NCBI GenBank assembly: GCA_023386255.1
Contig: JAEWKB010000280.1
Location: 1 to 9,397, forward strand
Length of the DNA stretch: 9,397 nucleotides
Direction: 5' to 3'
From: Bacteroidota bacterium
Lineage (GTDB): Bacteria > Bacteroidota > Bacteroidia > Flavobacteriales > Flavobacteriaceae
Shown piece by piece: positions 1-5,772 of this stretch (its first letter is position 1; each line of letters begins with the position of its first letter). Made by a program: the position numbers and the translations under genes. Below the pieces are notes generated by a model, which had not been told where the DNA came from, did not search any database, and was given only the letters and a program-made list of their open reading frames with translations.

Positions 1-485
1 ACTTTAAGATAGGCGATACGCTTACCGAAGGCGAAAACATGAGCTTTAAGGGCATACCAAGCTTCTCACCGGAGCATTTCCGATACATTAACAATGCCGA
101 CCCGATGAAGGCCAAGCAGCTTGAAAAAGGCATTGACCAGCTGATGGACGAAGGGGTTGCGCAGCTGTTTACCCTTGAGATGAACAACCGTAAAGTGATA
201 GGCACAGTGGGCGCGCTACAGTATGAAGTTATACAATACAGGCTGGAGCACGAATATGGAGCAAAATGTTCTTATGAAAACTTCCCTGCCTTTAAAGCCT
301 GTTGGGTGAAGCCGGAGGACCCGAAGAATGAAGAGTTTGCCGAATTTAAGCGCATCAAACAAAAGTTCCTGGCAAAAGATAAATATGGGCAGCTGGTGTT
401 TCTTGCTGATTCTGATTTCTCGATACAGATGACGCAGCAAAAATATCCTTCAGTAAAATTATTTTTTACTTCGGAATTTGAATAG
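1..485 (+). CDS. prfC: Peptide chain release factor 3 (RF3), C-terminal part
   Basis: This is the 3' end of a gene that enters from the left; the frame is already open at base 3 and ends with TAG at 483-485, giving about 160 codons. RF3 is a cytosolic translational GTPase that removes RF1 or RF2 from the ribosome after peptide release. The GTPase domain lies outside the window. What remains is the C-terminal RF3 domain: a segment reading IPSFSPEHFRYI, then QLEKGIDQLMDEGVAQLF, then VGALQYEVIQYRLEHEYGA, which are characteristic RF3 blocks and differ from the EF-G C-terminus. The first in-frame ATG, at 39, is internal and not the start. The gene is followed directly by a terminator, so it ends its transcription unit. 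Identification rests on recognised family motifs and is firm; only the truncation limits it. Confidence 0.95.
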   Translation, partial: FKIGDTLTEGENMSFKGIPSFSPEHFRYINNADPMKAKQLEKGIDQLMDEGVAQLFTLEMNNRKVIGTVGALQYEVIQYRLEHEYGAKCSYENFPAFKACWVKPEDPKNEEFAEFKRIKQKFLAKDKYGQLVFLADSDFSIQMTQQKYPSVKLFFTSEFE

Positions 486-489
486 CGAT

Positions 490-512
490 AAACCTCCCTC
501 GGGAGGTTTTTT
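490..512 (+). terminator. Intrinsic terminator after prfC
   Basis: A perfect 9-bp inverted repeat (AAACCTCCC at 490-498 and GGGAGGTTT at 501-509) has a GC-rich core and runs straight into six T residues (507-512). The loop is two to four bases, depending on whether the innermost C-G pair forms. It starts four bases after the prfC stop. This is a textbook Rho-independent terminator on the plus strand. Confidence 0.92.
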
Positions 513-605
513 CGCTTCTGCTGTTATTTAATTTTTGAATAAATATTTTTCTGCACAACTTTTACAGTTTAAACATCATATCCAAGCTAATCAATATTTT
601 CTTTA

Positions 606-626
606 AAATGTGACACTTACACATTT
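606..626. promoter_or_regulatory. Dyad AAATGTG-N7-CACATTT, possible regulator site
   Basis: Two perfect 7-base arms, AAATGTG at 606-612 and CACATTT at 620-626, face each other across seven bases. A third copy of the left half, AAATGTGAA, lies at 721-729. The arms equal those of the enterobacterial CRP consensus, but the spacer is seven bases where CRP uses eight. The dyad lies about 10 bases upstream of a candidate -33 box, a position that would suit an activator. Binding by a CRP/FNR-family regulator is inference. The stem has no T tract, so it is not a terminator. Confidence 0.35.
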
Positions 627-635
627 CAGGCATGA

Positions 636-664
636 TTTGTCTATATTTTATCTATGTATTTTTT
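636..664 (+). promoter_or_regulatory. Candidate promoter for the P-loop gene
   Basis: TTTG at 636-639 is followed after 17 bases by TATTTTTT at 657-664. This matches the Bacteroidota pattern TTTG-N17-TAnnTTTG except at the last base. It would start transcription near 670 and give a leader of about 100 bases before the ATG at 777. The region is very AT-rich, so chance matches are likely. From 665 to 776 I see nothing else except the half-site at 721-729. Confidence 0.35.
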
Positions 665-776
665 AATTGTTTTTGTCAAAAAAAATTCCTTCTTTGCAAT
701 CGTTTTCACAAACCTTTAACAAATGTGAAGCAACATACAAACAACCCCCAATGTTTATCCGTAATTATTTGACACG

Positions 777-1247
777 ATGAAGTACATGATTATCAAAGGA
801 GCTAAAAGTTCCGGTAAATCAGTAACAGTAAAAGAAATTTGTAAGCGCCTTAAACCACATGCTGTAAAAGCAATTTATTTTGACCAAGAAGGTAACCCCG
901 CCCTCGAGCCTGCTACACATGATAAGCTGGATGGGCACAACTATATAGCCACTGTAAAAGATAAAAAGGTGCTTGTAGTGGCAAAGTCACCAACCGAACA
1001 AAAAATACGAGTAACTGCCATACTGGAAGCTATTAAAAACCTGGAAATACAACCTGACTTTGCAATAGTATCAGTATGCGGGCTGGAAAAGCTGAAAGAT
1101 TTTGCTACCGCAAAAGAGCTTGAAAACTTTGGCAAGTGTGTGTATGAAACCAAAATATGGCGCATTCCTGCGCATGAATACAGTACTACCGAAGAGTGGA
1201 ACAAAAGGGTAAGCTACCTTACCTCTGTTGCTTCACACTATTTGTAG
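777..1247 (+). CDS. Small P-loop NTPase-like protein of unknown function
   Basis: The protein has 156 residues, with no signal peptide or membrane segment, so it is probably cytosolic. Residues 4-7 form a short hydrophobic strand leading into GAKSSGKS (8-15), a good Walker A motif (GxxxxGKS) placed at the extreme N-terminus, as in kinases and small NTPases. Later strands are VLVVAKS (65-71) and FAIVSVCG (95-102). Neither ends in the acidic residue of a classical Walker B, so hydrolysis cannot be assumed. A basic segment ICKRLKPHAVK (21-31) follows the P-loop helix. ATG 777 is the only reasonable start, because Walker A must sit just inside it; no Shine-Dalgarno sequence is visible. The gene is monocistronic, separated from prfC by a terminator and convergent with the amylase gene. 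I do not recognise a named family. A nucleotide kinase-like fold or a phage/plasmid-type ATPase remnant is possible. The coding call is firm, the function open. Confidence 0.8.
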   Translation: MKYMIIKGAKSSGKSVTVKEICKRLKPHAVKAIYFDQEGNPALEPATHDKLDGHNYIATVKDKKVLVVAKSPTEQKIRVTAILEAIKNLEIQPDFAIVSVCGLEKLKDFATAKELENFGKCVYETKIWRIPAHEYSTTEEWNKRVSYLTSVASHYL

Positions 1248-1281
1248 TACAAAATTTACATTCGCCAAAGCCGCTGCTTAA

Positions 1282-2850
1282 CTATTGCTTTGCCTTAACA
1301 GCTGCCGGAGGCCCTGTTACAATACGCCATACCTGAACCGCATAAGGCTTAAGTGTTGTGGCTTTTCCGCCGCGGGGAAATTTAATTTCATCCCCAAAAA
1401 GGTGCTTGGCTGTATAAAGTTTAAGCGTTGTATTTAATACAGTGGTTTCCTCATTACCCGACAAATTTATAACTACCAGTGTTGTAAGGTTGTTGTAGGT
1501 TCGGGTGAATGAGAATACATTGTCGTTAGTATTAGTTACTCCTGCGTAGGTTCCTGCGGCTATACCCGGATCAGCTTTGTACAGTTTTATAAGCGCTTTA
1601 TAGTAACTGAACAGCGAGTTAGGATCCTTTTGCTGTTCTTCAACCGAAATACCGTCATTGGGCTTCATATTCCTGTTGTCCCACCAGGGGCCTGTGCCTT
1701 TATACCATGTTGCCATACCCGGGCCTTCTCCTGCAGTGTACCATTCCATCGCCTCACGAATGGGTATATCATTCCCGTCAGTACTGCGTTTTAACTGCTC
1801 CCCTTTCATGCCCAGTTCCTGCCCGTAGTATAAAGATGGTATTCCGCCCAATAATAGGTTCAGGGCCGCGCCAACCTTTAGTTTGCCTGCATCCATTCCC
1901 GGCTCAGAGGCAAACCTGCGTGTATCATGGTTTTCAATAAACACCACCTGCTTTTTACCCTGCGGTAAATAATTAAAAGTACTGTCGGCCGCGGCGGCAA
2001 TCTTCTTCTTATCAAAAGAGGTTATAGCCTGCTTTAACCTGAAAGCAAAAACCCTGTCAACATTGCCTTTTGTAAAATACTCATGCCCGTACGAGTTCCA
2101 GTTTGCCTGTTCGGCTATTATCTGTAACTTAGGTCTCACCTTTTTAAGTTCGGCAAGCAGTGGCGTCCAAAAATCGCGGAACAGGTTGGTAAGCTTCCCT
2201 TCATTATCCAGGTTATCCATCATATGGTCCAGCCTATAGCCGTCTATCCCATCATTATATACACCGTCATTGTTCGGGTCAATCCAGTACTTAAGTACCT
2301 TTAGCGTATACTCCCTCACTTTAGGCTCCTTCATGTTCACTACAATAAGCTGTTCTTTAGAATTGTTGTAGGTAGTGAACTCAGGAATATTTAAGAAGTA
2401 ATAGGGCTTTTCATTTTTCGCATCATTATAATATAAATAGTTGCTGTACTGCGATGATGGATTTTTATAAGAATCTTTAAACCATTGGTGTTTCGCCGTT
2501 ACATACTGCATCTCTACATCCTGGTATACTTTCATGTTCCTACGGTGGGCCTCGACTACCATGTCGCGGTAATCTTTCAGTATACCGTATTCCGGGTCTA
2601 TCTTTTCAAAATCAGTTGCAAAATAGTTGTGGTAAAAGTCTGACTGGTAAAGCGGCGTGAGCAATATGCTTGTTACACCCAGATCCTGCAGGTAATCCAG
2701 CTTTTGCTGAATTCCTTTTAAATCGCCGTGCCCATCGCCGTTGCTGTCAAAAAAACTGCGCTGAAAAACGTGGTATATTACTTCGGGCTTTTCATATTGC
2801 TGTGCCAATGCTCCTGCCGAACATAGCAGCCAAATTATAAGGTATTTCAT
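1282..2850 (-). CDS. Secreted GH13 alpha-amylase family glycosidase
   Basis: This 522-residue protein is predicted to cleave alpha-glucosidic bonds in starch, glycogen or maltodextrins. An N-terminal signal peptide (residues 1-16, hydrophobic IIWLLC, cleavage after ALA) sends it out of the cytoplasm; a lipobox is not evident. The (beta/alpha)8 barrel starts at VIYHVFQRSFFD, followed by a calcium-site loop DSNGDGHGDLKGI (35-47). Region II GYRLD gives nucleophile D208, region III IIAEQ gives acid/base E247, and region IV ENHD gives D309, so the catalytic triad is complete. Region I is unusual: DVEMQY (111-116) replaces the common DxxxNH. A beta-sandwich C-terminal domain ends the chain near residue 510. 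No carbohydrate-binding or T9SS sorting domain is present, which suggests a periplasmic or outer-membrane location. No susC/susD pair is adjacent, so this is not a complete starch-utilisation locus here. Neopullulanase or cyclomaltodextrinase activity is an alternative. The stop is TAG; the gene converges on the P-loop gene with a 34-base gap and no visible terminator. Confidence 0.93.
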   Translation of the reverse strand: MKYLIIWLLCSAGALAQQYEKPEVIYHVFQRSFFDSNGDGHGDLKGIQQKLDYLQDLGVTSILLTPLYQSDFYHNYFATDFEKIDPEYGILKDYRDMVVEAHRRNMKVYQDVEMQYVTAKHQWFKDSYKNPSSQYSNYLYYNDAKNEKPYYFLNIPEFTTYNNSKEQLIVVNMKEPKVREYTLKVLKYWIDPNNDGVYNDGIDGYRLDHMMDNLDNEGKLTNLFRDFWTPLLAELKKVRPKLQIIAEQANWNSYGHEYFTKGNVDRVFAFRLKQAITSFDKKKIAAAADSTFNYLPQGKKQVVFIENHDTRRFASEPGMDAGKLKVGAALNLLLGGIPSLYYGQELGMKGEQLKRSTDGNDIPIREAMEWYTAGEGPGMATWYKGTGPWWDNRNMKPNDGISVEEQQKDPNSLFSYYKALIKLYKADPGIAAGTYAGVTNTNDNVFSFTRTYNNLTTLVVINLSGNEETTVLNTTLKLYTAKHLFGDEIKFPRGGKATTLKPYAVQVWRIVTGPPAAVKAKQ

Positions 2851-2869
2851 TGCGTGTAGATAATAATTT

Positions 2870-2902
2870 CAAATATAAAAGATTTTAATTACAGGAAGCA
2901 GA
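2870..2902 (-). promoter_or_regulatory. Candidate promoter of the amylase gene
   Basis: Read on the minus strand, 2877-2870 is TATATTTG, an exact match to the Bacteroidota -7 element TAnnTTTG. The -33 element is weak: TCTG at 2902-2899, 21 bases away, is the best candidate. Transcription would start about 12-15 bases before the ATG at 2850, so the leader would be very short. Its position between divergent genes supports it. Confidence 0.55.
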
Positions 2903-2921
2903 TAAAACTTAACTGTAAAAA

Positions 2922-2952
2922 TTCGACACACCGCCCATTATTGTTATTTTTG
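2922..2952 (+). promoter_or_regulatory. Candidate promoter of the udk-mut operon
   Basis: TATTTTTG at 2945-2952 is an exact TAnnTTTG -7 element. TTCG at 2922-2925, within ATTCGAC, sits 19 bases upstream in the -33 position and matches TTTG at three of four bases. Start of transcription would fall near 2958, leaving about 18 bases before the udk ATG at 2977. This promoter covers the alternative TTG start at 2941 and so argues for the ATG. It is the only clear promoter upstream of the whole plus-strand block. Confidence 0.6.
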
Positions 2953-2976
2953 CTGAAAATTAAACAATACAACTTA

Positions 2977-3585
2977 ATGCTTATTATAGGAATTGCCGGT
3001 GGTACCGGAAGCGGAAAAACCACAGTTGTTCACCAGATAATGAACGAATTGCCTTCAACCGAAGTGGGAATCATTTCACAAGACCATTATTACAGGGATA
3101 CTTCAAGCCTTAGCTTTGAAGACAGGGCCAAGATAAATTTTGACCATCCAAGGTCTATTGATTTTGAACTTCTTGTATCGCAGCTTAAAGACCTTAAGGC
3201 AGGCAAAGCCATAGAACAGCCTGTTTATTCGTTTGTTACCCACAACCGTACCGATGATACCATACACACTCACCCCCGAAAGGTAATGATTGTTGAAGGC
3301 ATCTTAATACTGGCCAACGCTGAGCTACGGGATATGTTCGACATTAAAATATTTGTGCATGCCGATCCTGATGAAAGGCTGATACGCCGCCTAAAACGCG
3401 ATATAGCAGAACGTGGCCGCGACATGGAAGAGGTACTGAACCGCTACCAAAACACGCTGAAGCCTATGCATGAGCAGTTTATTGAGCCCACCAAAGCATA
3501 TGCTGATATTATTATACCTAACGATAAATACAATACTGTTGCTATTGATGTGGTAAGGGCGGTGATAAACCAGAGGATTTTATAG
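2977..3585 (+). CDS. udk: Uridine kinase
   Basis: Uridine kinase phosphorylates uridine and cytidine to UMP and CMP with ATP or GTP in pyrimidine salvage, in the cytosol. The 202-residue product has the usual family length. It opens with a beta strand and the Walker A motif GGTGSGKT (residues 8-15). SQDHYYRD follows, with D36 as the likely catalytic aspartate, then NFDHPRSID, the PVYSFVTHNR block of the nucleoside site, VEGILIL, and the lid segment RRLKRDIAERGRD. The ATG at 2977 is preferred over an in-frame TTG at 2941: the shorter form begins directly with the first strand as in other Udk proteins, and the -7 promoter element lies inside the would-be extension. It is the first gene of a compact plus-strand unit; the next gene begins 40 bases downstream. 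Nothing in the sequence suggests damage. Confidence 0.96.
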   Translation: MLIIGIAGGTGSGKTTVVHQIMNELPSTEVGIISQDHYYRDTSSLSFEDRAKINFDHPRSIDFELLVSQLKDLKAGKAIEQPVYSFVTHNRTDDTIHTHPRKVMIVEGILILANAELRDMFDIKIFVHADPDERLIRRLKRDIAERGRDMEEVLNRYQNTLKPMHEQFIEPTKAYADIIIPNDKYNTVAIDVVRAVINQRIL

Positions 3586-3592
3586 AAACTCC

Positions 3593-3609
3593 AAATTCAA
3601 AATAACAAA
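3593..3609 (+). repeat. Left arm of inverted repeat around the S23-type gene
   Basis: This AT-rich stretch begins seven bases after the udk stop. Bases 3593-3608 are complementary to 4007-4022 at 15 of 16 positions, the exception being A3599 opposite G4016. Bases 3597-3609 are also complementary to 3992-4004 at 12 of 13 positions. Transcribed RNA could therefore fold a long-range stem enclosing the next gene. No T tract follows, so it is not a simple terminator. Confidence 0.7.
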
Positions 3610-3625
3610 TTTCAAACAGCTTCAT

Positions 3626-3988
3626 ATGGCAGAGAAGATATATGATTTAGAAAAAAGATCCTTTTTCTTTGCAAGGGATTGCCGGATGTTGCTAAAGAAG
3701 ATACCTAAGACCATTCAGACTATTGAAGACGGCAAACAACTTGTGCGGTCATCAGGTTCTGTTGGCGCTAATTATATTGAAGCAAATGAAGCTTTGAGTA
3801 GAAAAGATTTTTATTACAGAATTAAAATTTCAAGGAAAGAAGCCAAAGAATCTATATATTGGCTTTCTTTGCTTCAGGTTTGCAATTTGGAATTTGAAGC
3901 AGATATACTTACTCTTATTCAGGAGGCCACAGAGCTAAAAAAGATCTTTTCATCAATTCTCGAAAAATCATCAATAGTTTCCTCCTAA
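3626..3988 (+). CDS. Four-helix-bundle protein, S23/IVS-encoded family
   Basis: The 120-residue protein matches the four-helix-bundle family first known from open reading frames inside 23S rRNA intervening sequences and often misnamed ribosomal protein S23. The diagnostic core is present: residues 41-54, RSSGSVGANYIEAN, then RKDFYYRIKISRKEAKES and YWLSLLQVCNL, with the remaining chain predicted helical and rich in lysine and glutamate. There is no signal peptide or membrane segment. Members form oligomeric helical bundles; their biochemical role is not established, and nucleic-acid binding is often suggested. Here it sits between udk and an ftsB-like gene, not in rRNA, and it is bracketed by AT-rich inverted repeats that abut both neighbouring genes. 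ATG 3626 is the only sensible start, and no separate promoter is visible, so expression from the udk promoter is likely. Whole-cassette insertion is my inference. Confidence 0.9.
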   Translation: MAEKIYDLEKRSFFFARDCRMLLKKIPKTIQTIEDGKQLVRSSGSVGANYIEANEALSRKDFYYRIKISRKEAKESIYWLSLLQVCNLEFEADILTLIQEATELKKIFSSILEKSSIVSS

Positions 3989-3991
3989 GGG

Positions 3992-4022
3992 TTTGTTATT
4001 TGGATATTGTTATTTGGAATTT
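3992..4022 (+). repeat. Right arm of inverted repeat, with a doubled 12-mer
   Basis: The 12-mer TTGTTATTTGGA occurs twice, at 3993-4004 and 4007-4018, with a 14-base period. Each copy can pair with the left arm at 3593-3609: the outer copy (4007-4022) at 15 of 16 positions, the inner copy (3992-4004) at 12 of 13. The arm starts three bases after the stop of the four-helix-bundle gene and ends 13 bases before the next start codon, so it fills nearly the whole gap. Confidence 0.7.
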
Positions 4023-4035
4023 TTAAATTAGCCAT

Positions 4036-4377
4036 ATGAAACTTAAAGACATAACCAACAAATACCCTTTCCTCAAAATCTTAGGAAACAGGTACGTATT
4101 GGTTATACTTTTCTTTATTGTATGGATATTGTTCCTTGATAATTATTCCTACCTTGAACACCGCGTGCTGGATAAAAAGCTGGATGAGCTTGAAGAGAAT
4201 AAGGAATATTACATTCAGGAAATAAAAAAGGACAGTACCAGCATAAGGGAACTTAACGACCCTAACCAGACGGAAAAATATGCCCGGGAGAAGTATTATA
4301 TGAAGCGGGAGAATGAGGATATTTACATCATTGAGTTTGAAGACAGTATCCCTGAAGAAAAAACTAAAGCATTATAA
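4036..4377 (+). CDS. FtsB/DivIC-like septum formation initiator protein
   Basis: This is a 113-residue bitopic inner-membrane protein. A short cytoplasmic N-terminus rich in lysine is followed by one membrane span (residues 21-35, VLVILFFIVWILFL), then a charged heptad-like region (about 40-73) that should form a coiled coil in the periplasm. The segment EKYAREKYYMKRENEDIYII (80-99) matches the FtsB/DivIC signature, in which an ExxAREK-like motif is followed by the short GE-type strand region. Family members link FtsL and FtsQ in the divisome and help activate septal peptidoglycan synthesis. Length and topology agree with the family. ATG 4036 follows the inverted repeat by 13 bases, and the mutA start follows 12 bases after the stop, which suggests co-transcription with udk upstream and the mutase downstream. 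FtsL is a less likely alternative because of the conserved segment after the coiled coil. Confidence 0.88.
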   Translation: MKLKDITNKYPFLKILGNRYVLVILFFIVWILFLDNYSYLEHRVLDKKLDELEENKEYYIQEIKKDSTSIRELNDPNQTEKYAREKYYMKRENEDIYIIEFEDSIPEEKTKAL

Positions 4378-4389
4378 AAACGTTTACGC

Positions 4390-5772
4390 ATGAGCGAAAA
4401 CTTATTTGAAGGATTTAACCCGGTTTCCTCAAAGCAGTGGAAACAACAGATACAGTACGAACTGAAAGGTGCTGACTATAATGAAACACTTGTTTGGGAA
4501 AGTACCGAAGGTATTAAAGTAAAACCGTTTTACCATATTGACGAGTTTAACGGCGGAGCGGCAGTAACTACAAAAGCTTCGGAATTTAAAATTTGCCAGA
4601 ATATTTTTGTGCATGATGTGGATAAATCTGCCGGGAGGGCCTTAAGCACCCTTAAAAGGGGCGCTGAAGCCATACGATTTATCATTGAGGATGAAAATAC
4701 CGATGTTAAAAAACTTGTCGCTGCATTGCCCCTGGCCAATACCCCTGTTTACTTTTATTTGCAATTCCTTTCAATCGATTTCGTAAAAAAGATTGATGCC
4801 ATTGCTAAAGACAGGAATGCAACTATATATGTACAGCTGGACCCAATAGGCCGACTTGCCAAAGACGGCAACTGGTTTGGCAGCCTTGATAAGGATTTTG
4901 ATGCCCTTAACACTATAGCCATTGCCTGCCCCAATATTCATTTTCTTAGTATTGACGGCAGCCTGTACCAAAATGCAGGAGCAAACATTGTGCAGCAAAT
5001 TGCCTATACCCTGGCTCATGCTAATGAATATTTTAACCGTATAGCAACAATAAATAAACCTGTTGTTCTGCAGGTCTCGGTTGGTACTAATTATTTTTTT
5101 GAGATAGCAAAGCTGCGCGCCCTGAGGCTGCTGTTTAATGTCATAGCGAAAGAATATGACCATAACTTCGACTTCCATATAATAGCTACTCCAACAAAGC
5201 GCAATAAAACACTATATGATTACAATGTTAATATGCTCCGCACTACAACGGAGTGCATGAGCGCCATACTGGGCGGGGCAGATAGTGTGGCCAACCTTGC
5301 TTATGATGCTATTTACCATAAAGATAATGAGTTTGGCAACAGGATAGCCCGTAACCAGTTACTGGTATTAAAACATGAAAGCTATTTTGACAAAGTAAAT
5401 AACCCCGCTGACGGAGCTTATTATATTGAGGAGCTAACACAGCAGCTTGCCGAAAAGGCATTGGCGTTATTTAAAGATATTGAAGCCAACGGAGGCTTTA
5501 TAACACAGCTAATTGAAGGAACTATTCAACGCAAAATACAGGAAAGCGCTGCTAAGGAGCAGGAACTGTTTGACAACGGAAAAGAAATATTATTAGGTAC
5601 CAACAAATATCCTAACAAGAACGACAGGATGAGCGGTGACCTTGAACTGTTTCCTTTTGTGAAAAGCAATCCGCGTAAAACGCTTATTACGCCAATTATA
5701 GAAAAAAGGCTGGCCGAAAAGATGGAGCAGGAAAGGCTGGAGAGTGAAAAAGCTAACAAAACTGATATATGA
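4390..5772 (+). CDS. mutA: Methylmalonyl-CoA mutase, small (beta) subunit
   Basis: Together with the large subunit encoded at 7374, this 460-residue protein should form the heterodimer that interconverts (R)-methylmalonyl-CoA and succinyl-CoA in propionate and branched-chain amino-acid metabolism. The N-terminus has the mutase block WKQQIQYELKG and EGIKVKPFY; residues 285-300 read TTTECMSAILGGADSV, and FGNRIARNQLLVLKHESYF with ADGAYYIEELT follows, all typical of the substrate-barrel domain. The chain ends in a charged tail after the barrel: there is no C-terminal cobalamin domain and no DxHxxG motif. Longer small subunits, as in propionibacteria (about 640 residues), keep a degenerate cobalamin domain; this form has dropped it. 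The subunit is therefore structural, not catalytic. It starts 12 bases after the ftsB-like gene, and its TGA overlaps the next ATG in ATGA (5769-5772), indicating translational coupling. Confidence 0.93.
   Translation: MSENLFEGFNPVSSKQWKQQIQYELKGADYNETLVWESTEGIKVKPFYHIDEFNGGAAVTTKASEFKICQNIFVHDVDKSAGRALSTLKRGAEAIRFIIEDENTDVKKLVAALPLANTPVYFYLQFLSIDFVKKIDAIAKDRNATIYVQLDPIGRLAKDGNWFGSLDKDFDALNTIAIACPNIHFLSIDGSLYQNAGANIVQQIAYTLAHANEYFNRIATINKPVVLQVSVGTNYFFEIAKLRALRLLFNVIAKEYDHNFDFHIIATPTKRNKTLYDYNVNMLRTTTECMSAILGGADSVANLAYDAIYHKDNEFGNRIARNQLLVLKHESYFDKVNNPADGAYYIEELTQQLAEKALALFKDIEANGGFITQLIEGTIQRKIQESAAKEQELFDNGKEILLGTNKYPNKNDRMSGDLELFPFVKSNPRKTLITPIIEKRLAEKMEQERLESEKANKTDI

Noticed and set aside
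1248..1281. Bidirectional terminator between the convergent P-loop and amylase genes
   Set aside because: No inverted repeat followed by a T or A tract is visible in the 34-base gap.
2941..2976. N-terminal extension of udk from a TTG codon
   Set aside because: It would add 12 residues before the first beta strand, is not expected in Udk, and overlaps an exact -7 promoter element.
3623..4038. CATATG at the start codons of both the S23-type gene (3623-3628) and the ftsB-like gene (4033-4038), as a possible target-site duplication
   Set aside because: A 6-base palindrome around ATG is likely by chance in AT-rich DNA, and the bases around the two copies do not match.
4771..5178. 135-codon open frame on the minus strand inside mutA
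   Set aside because: It is antisense to conserved mutase sequence and shows no family motif or start signal.
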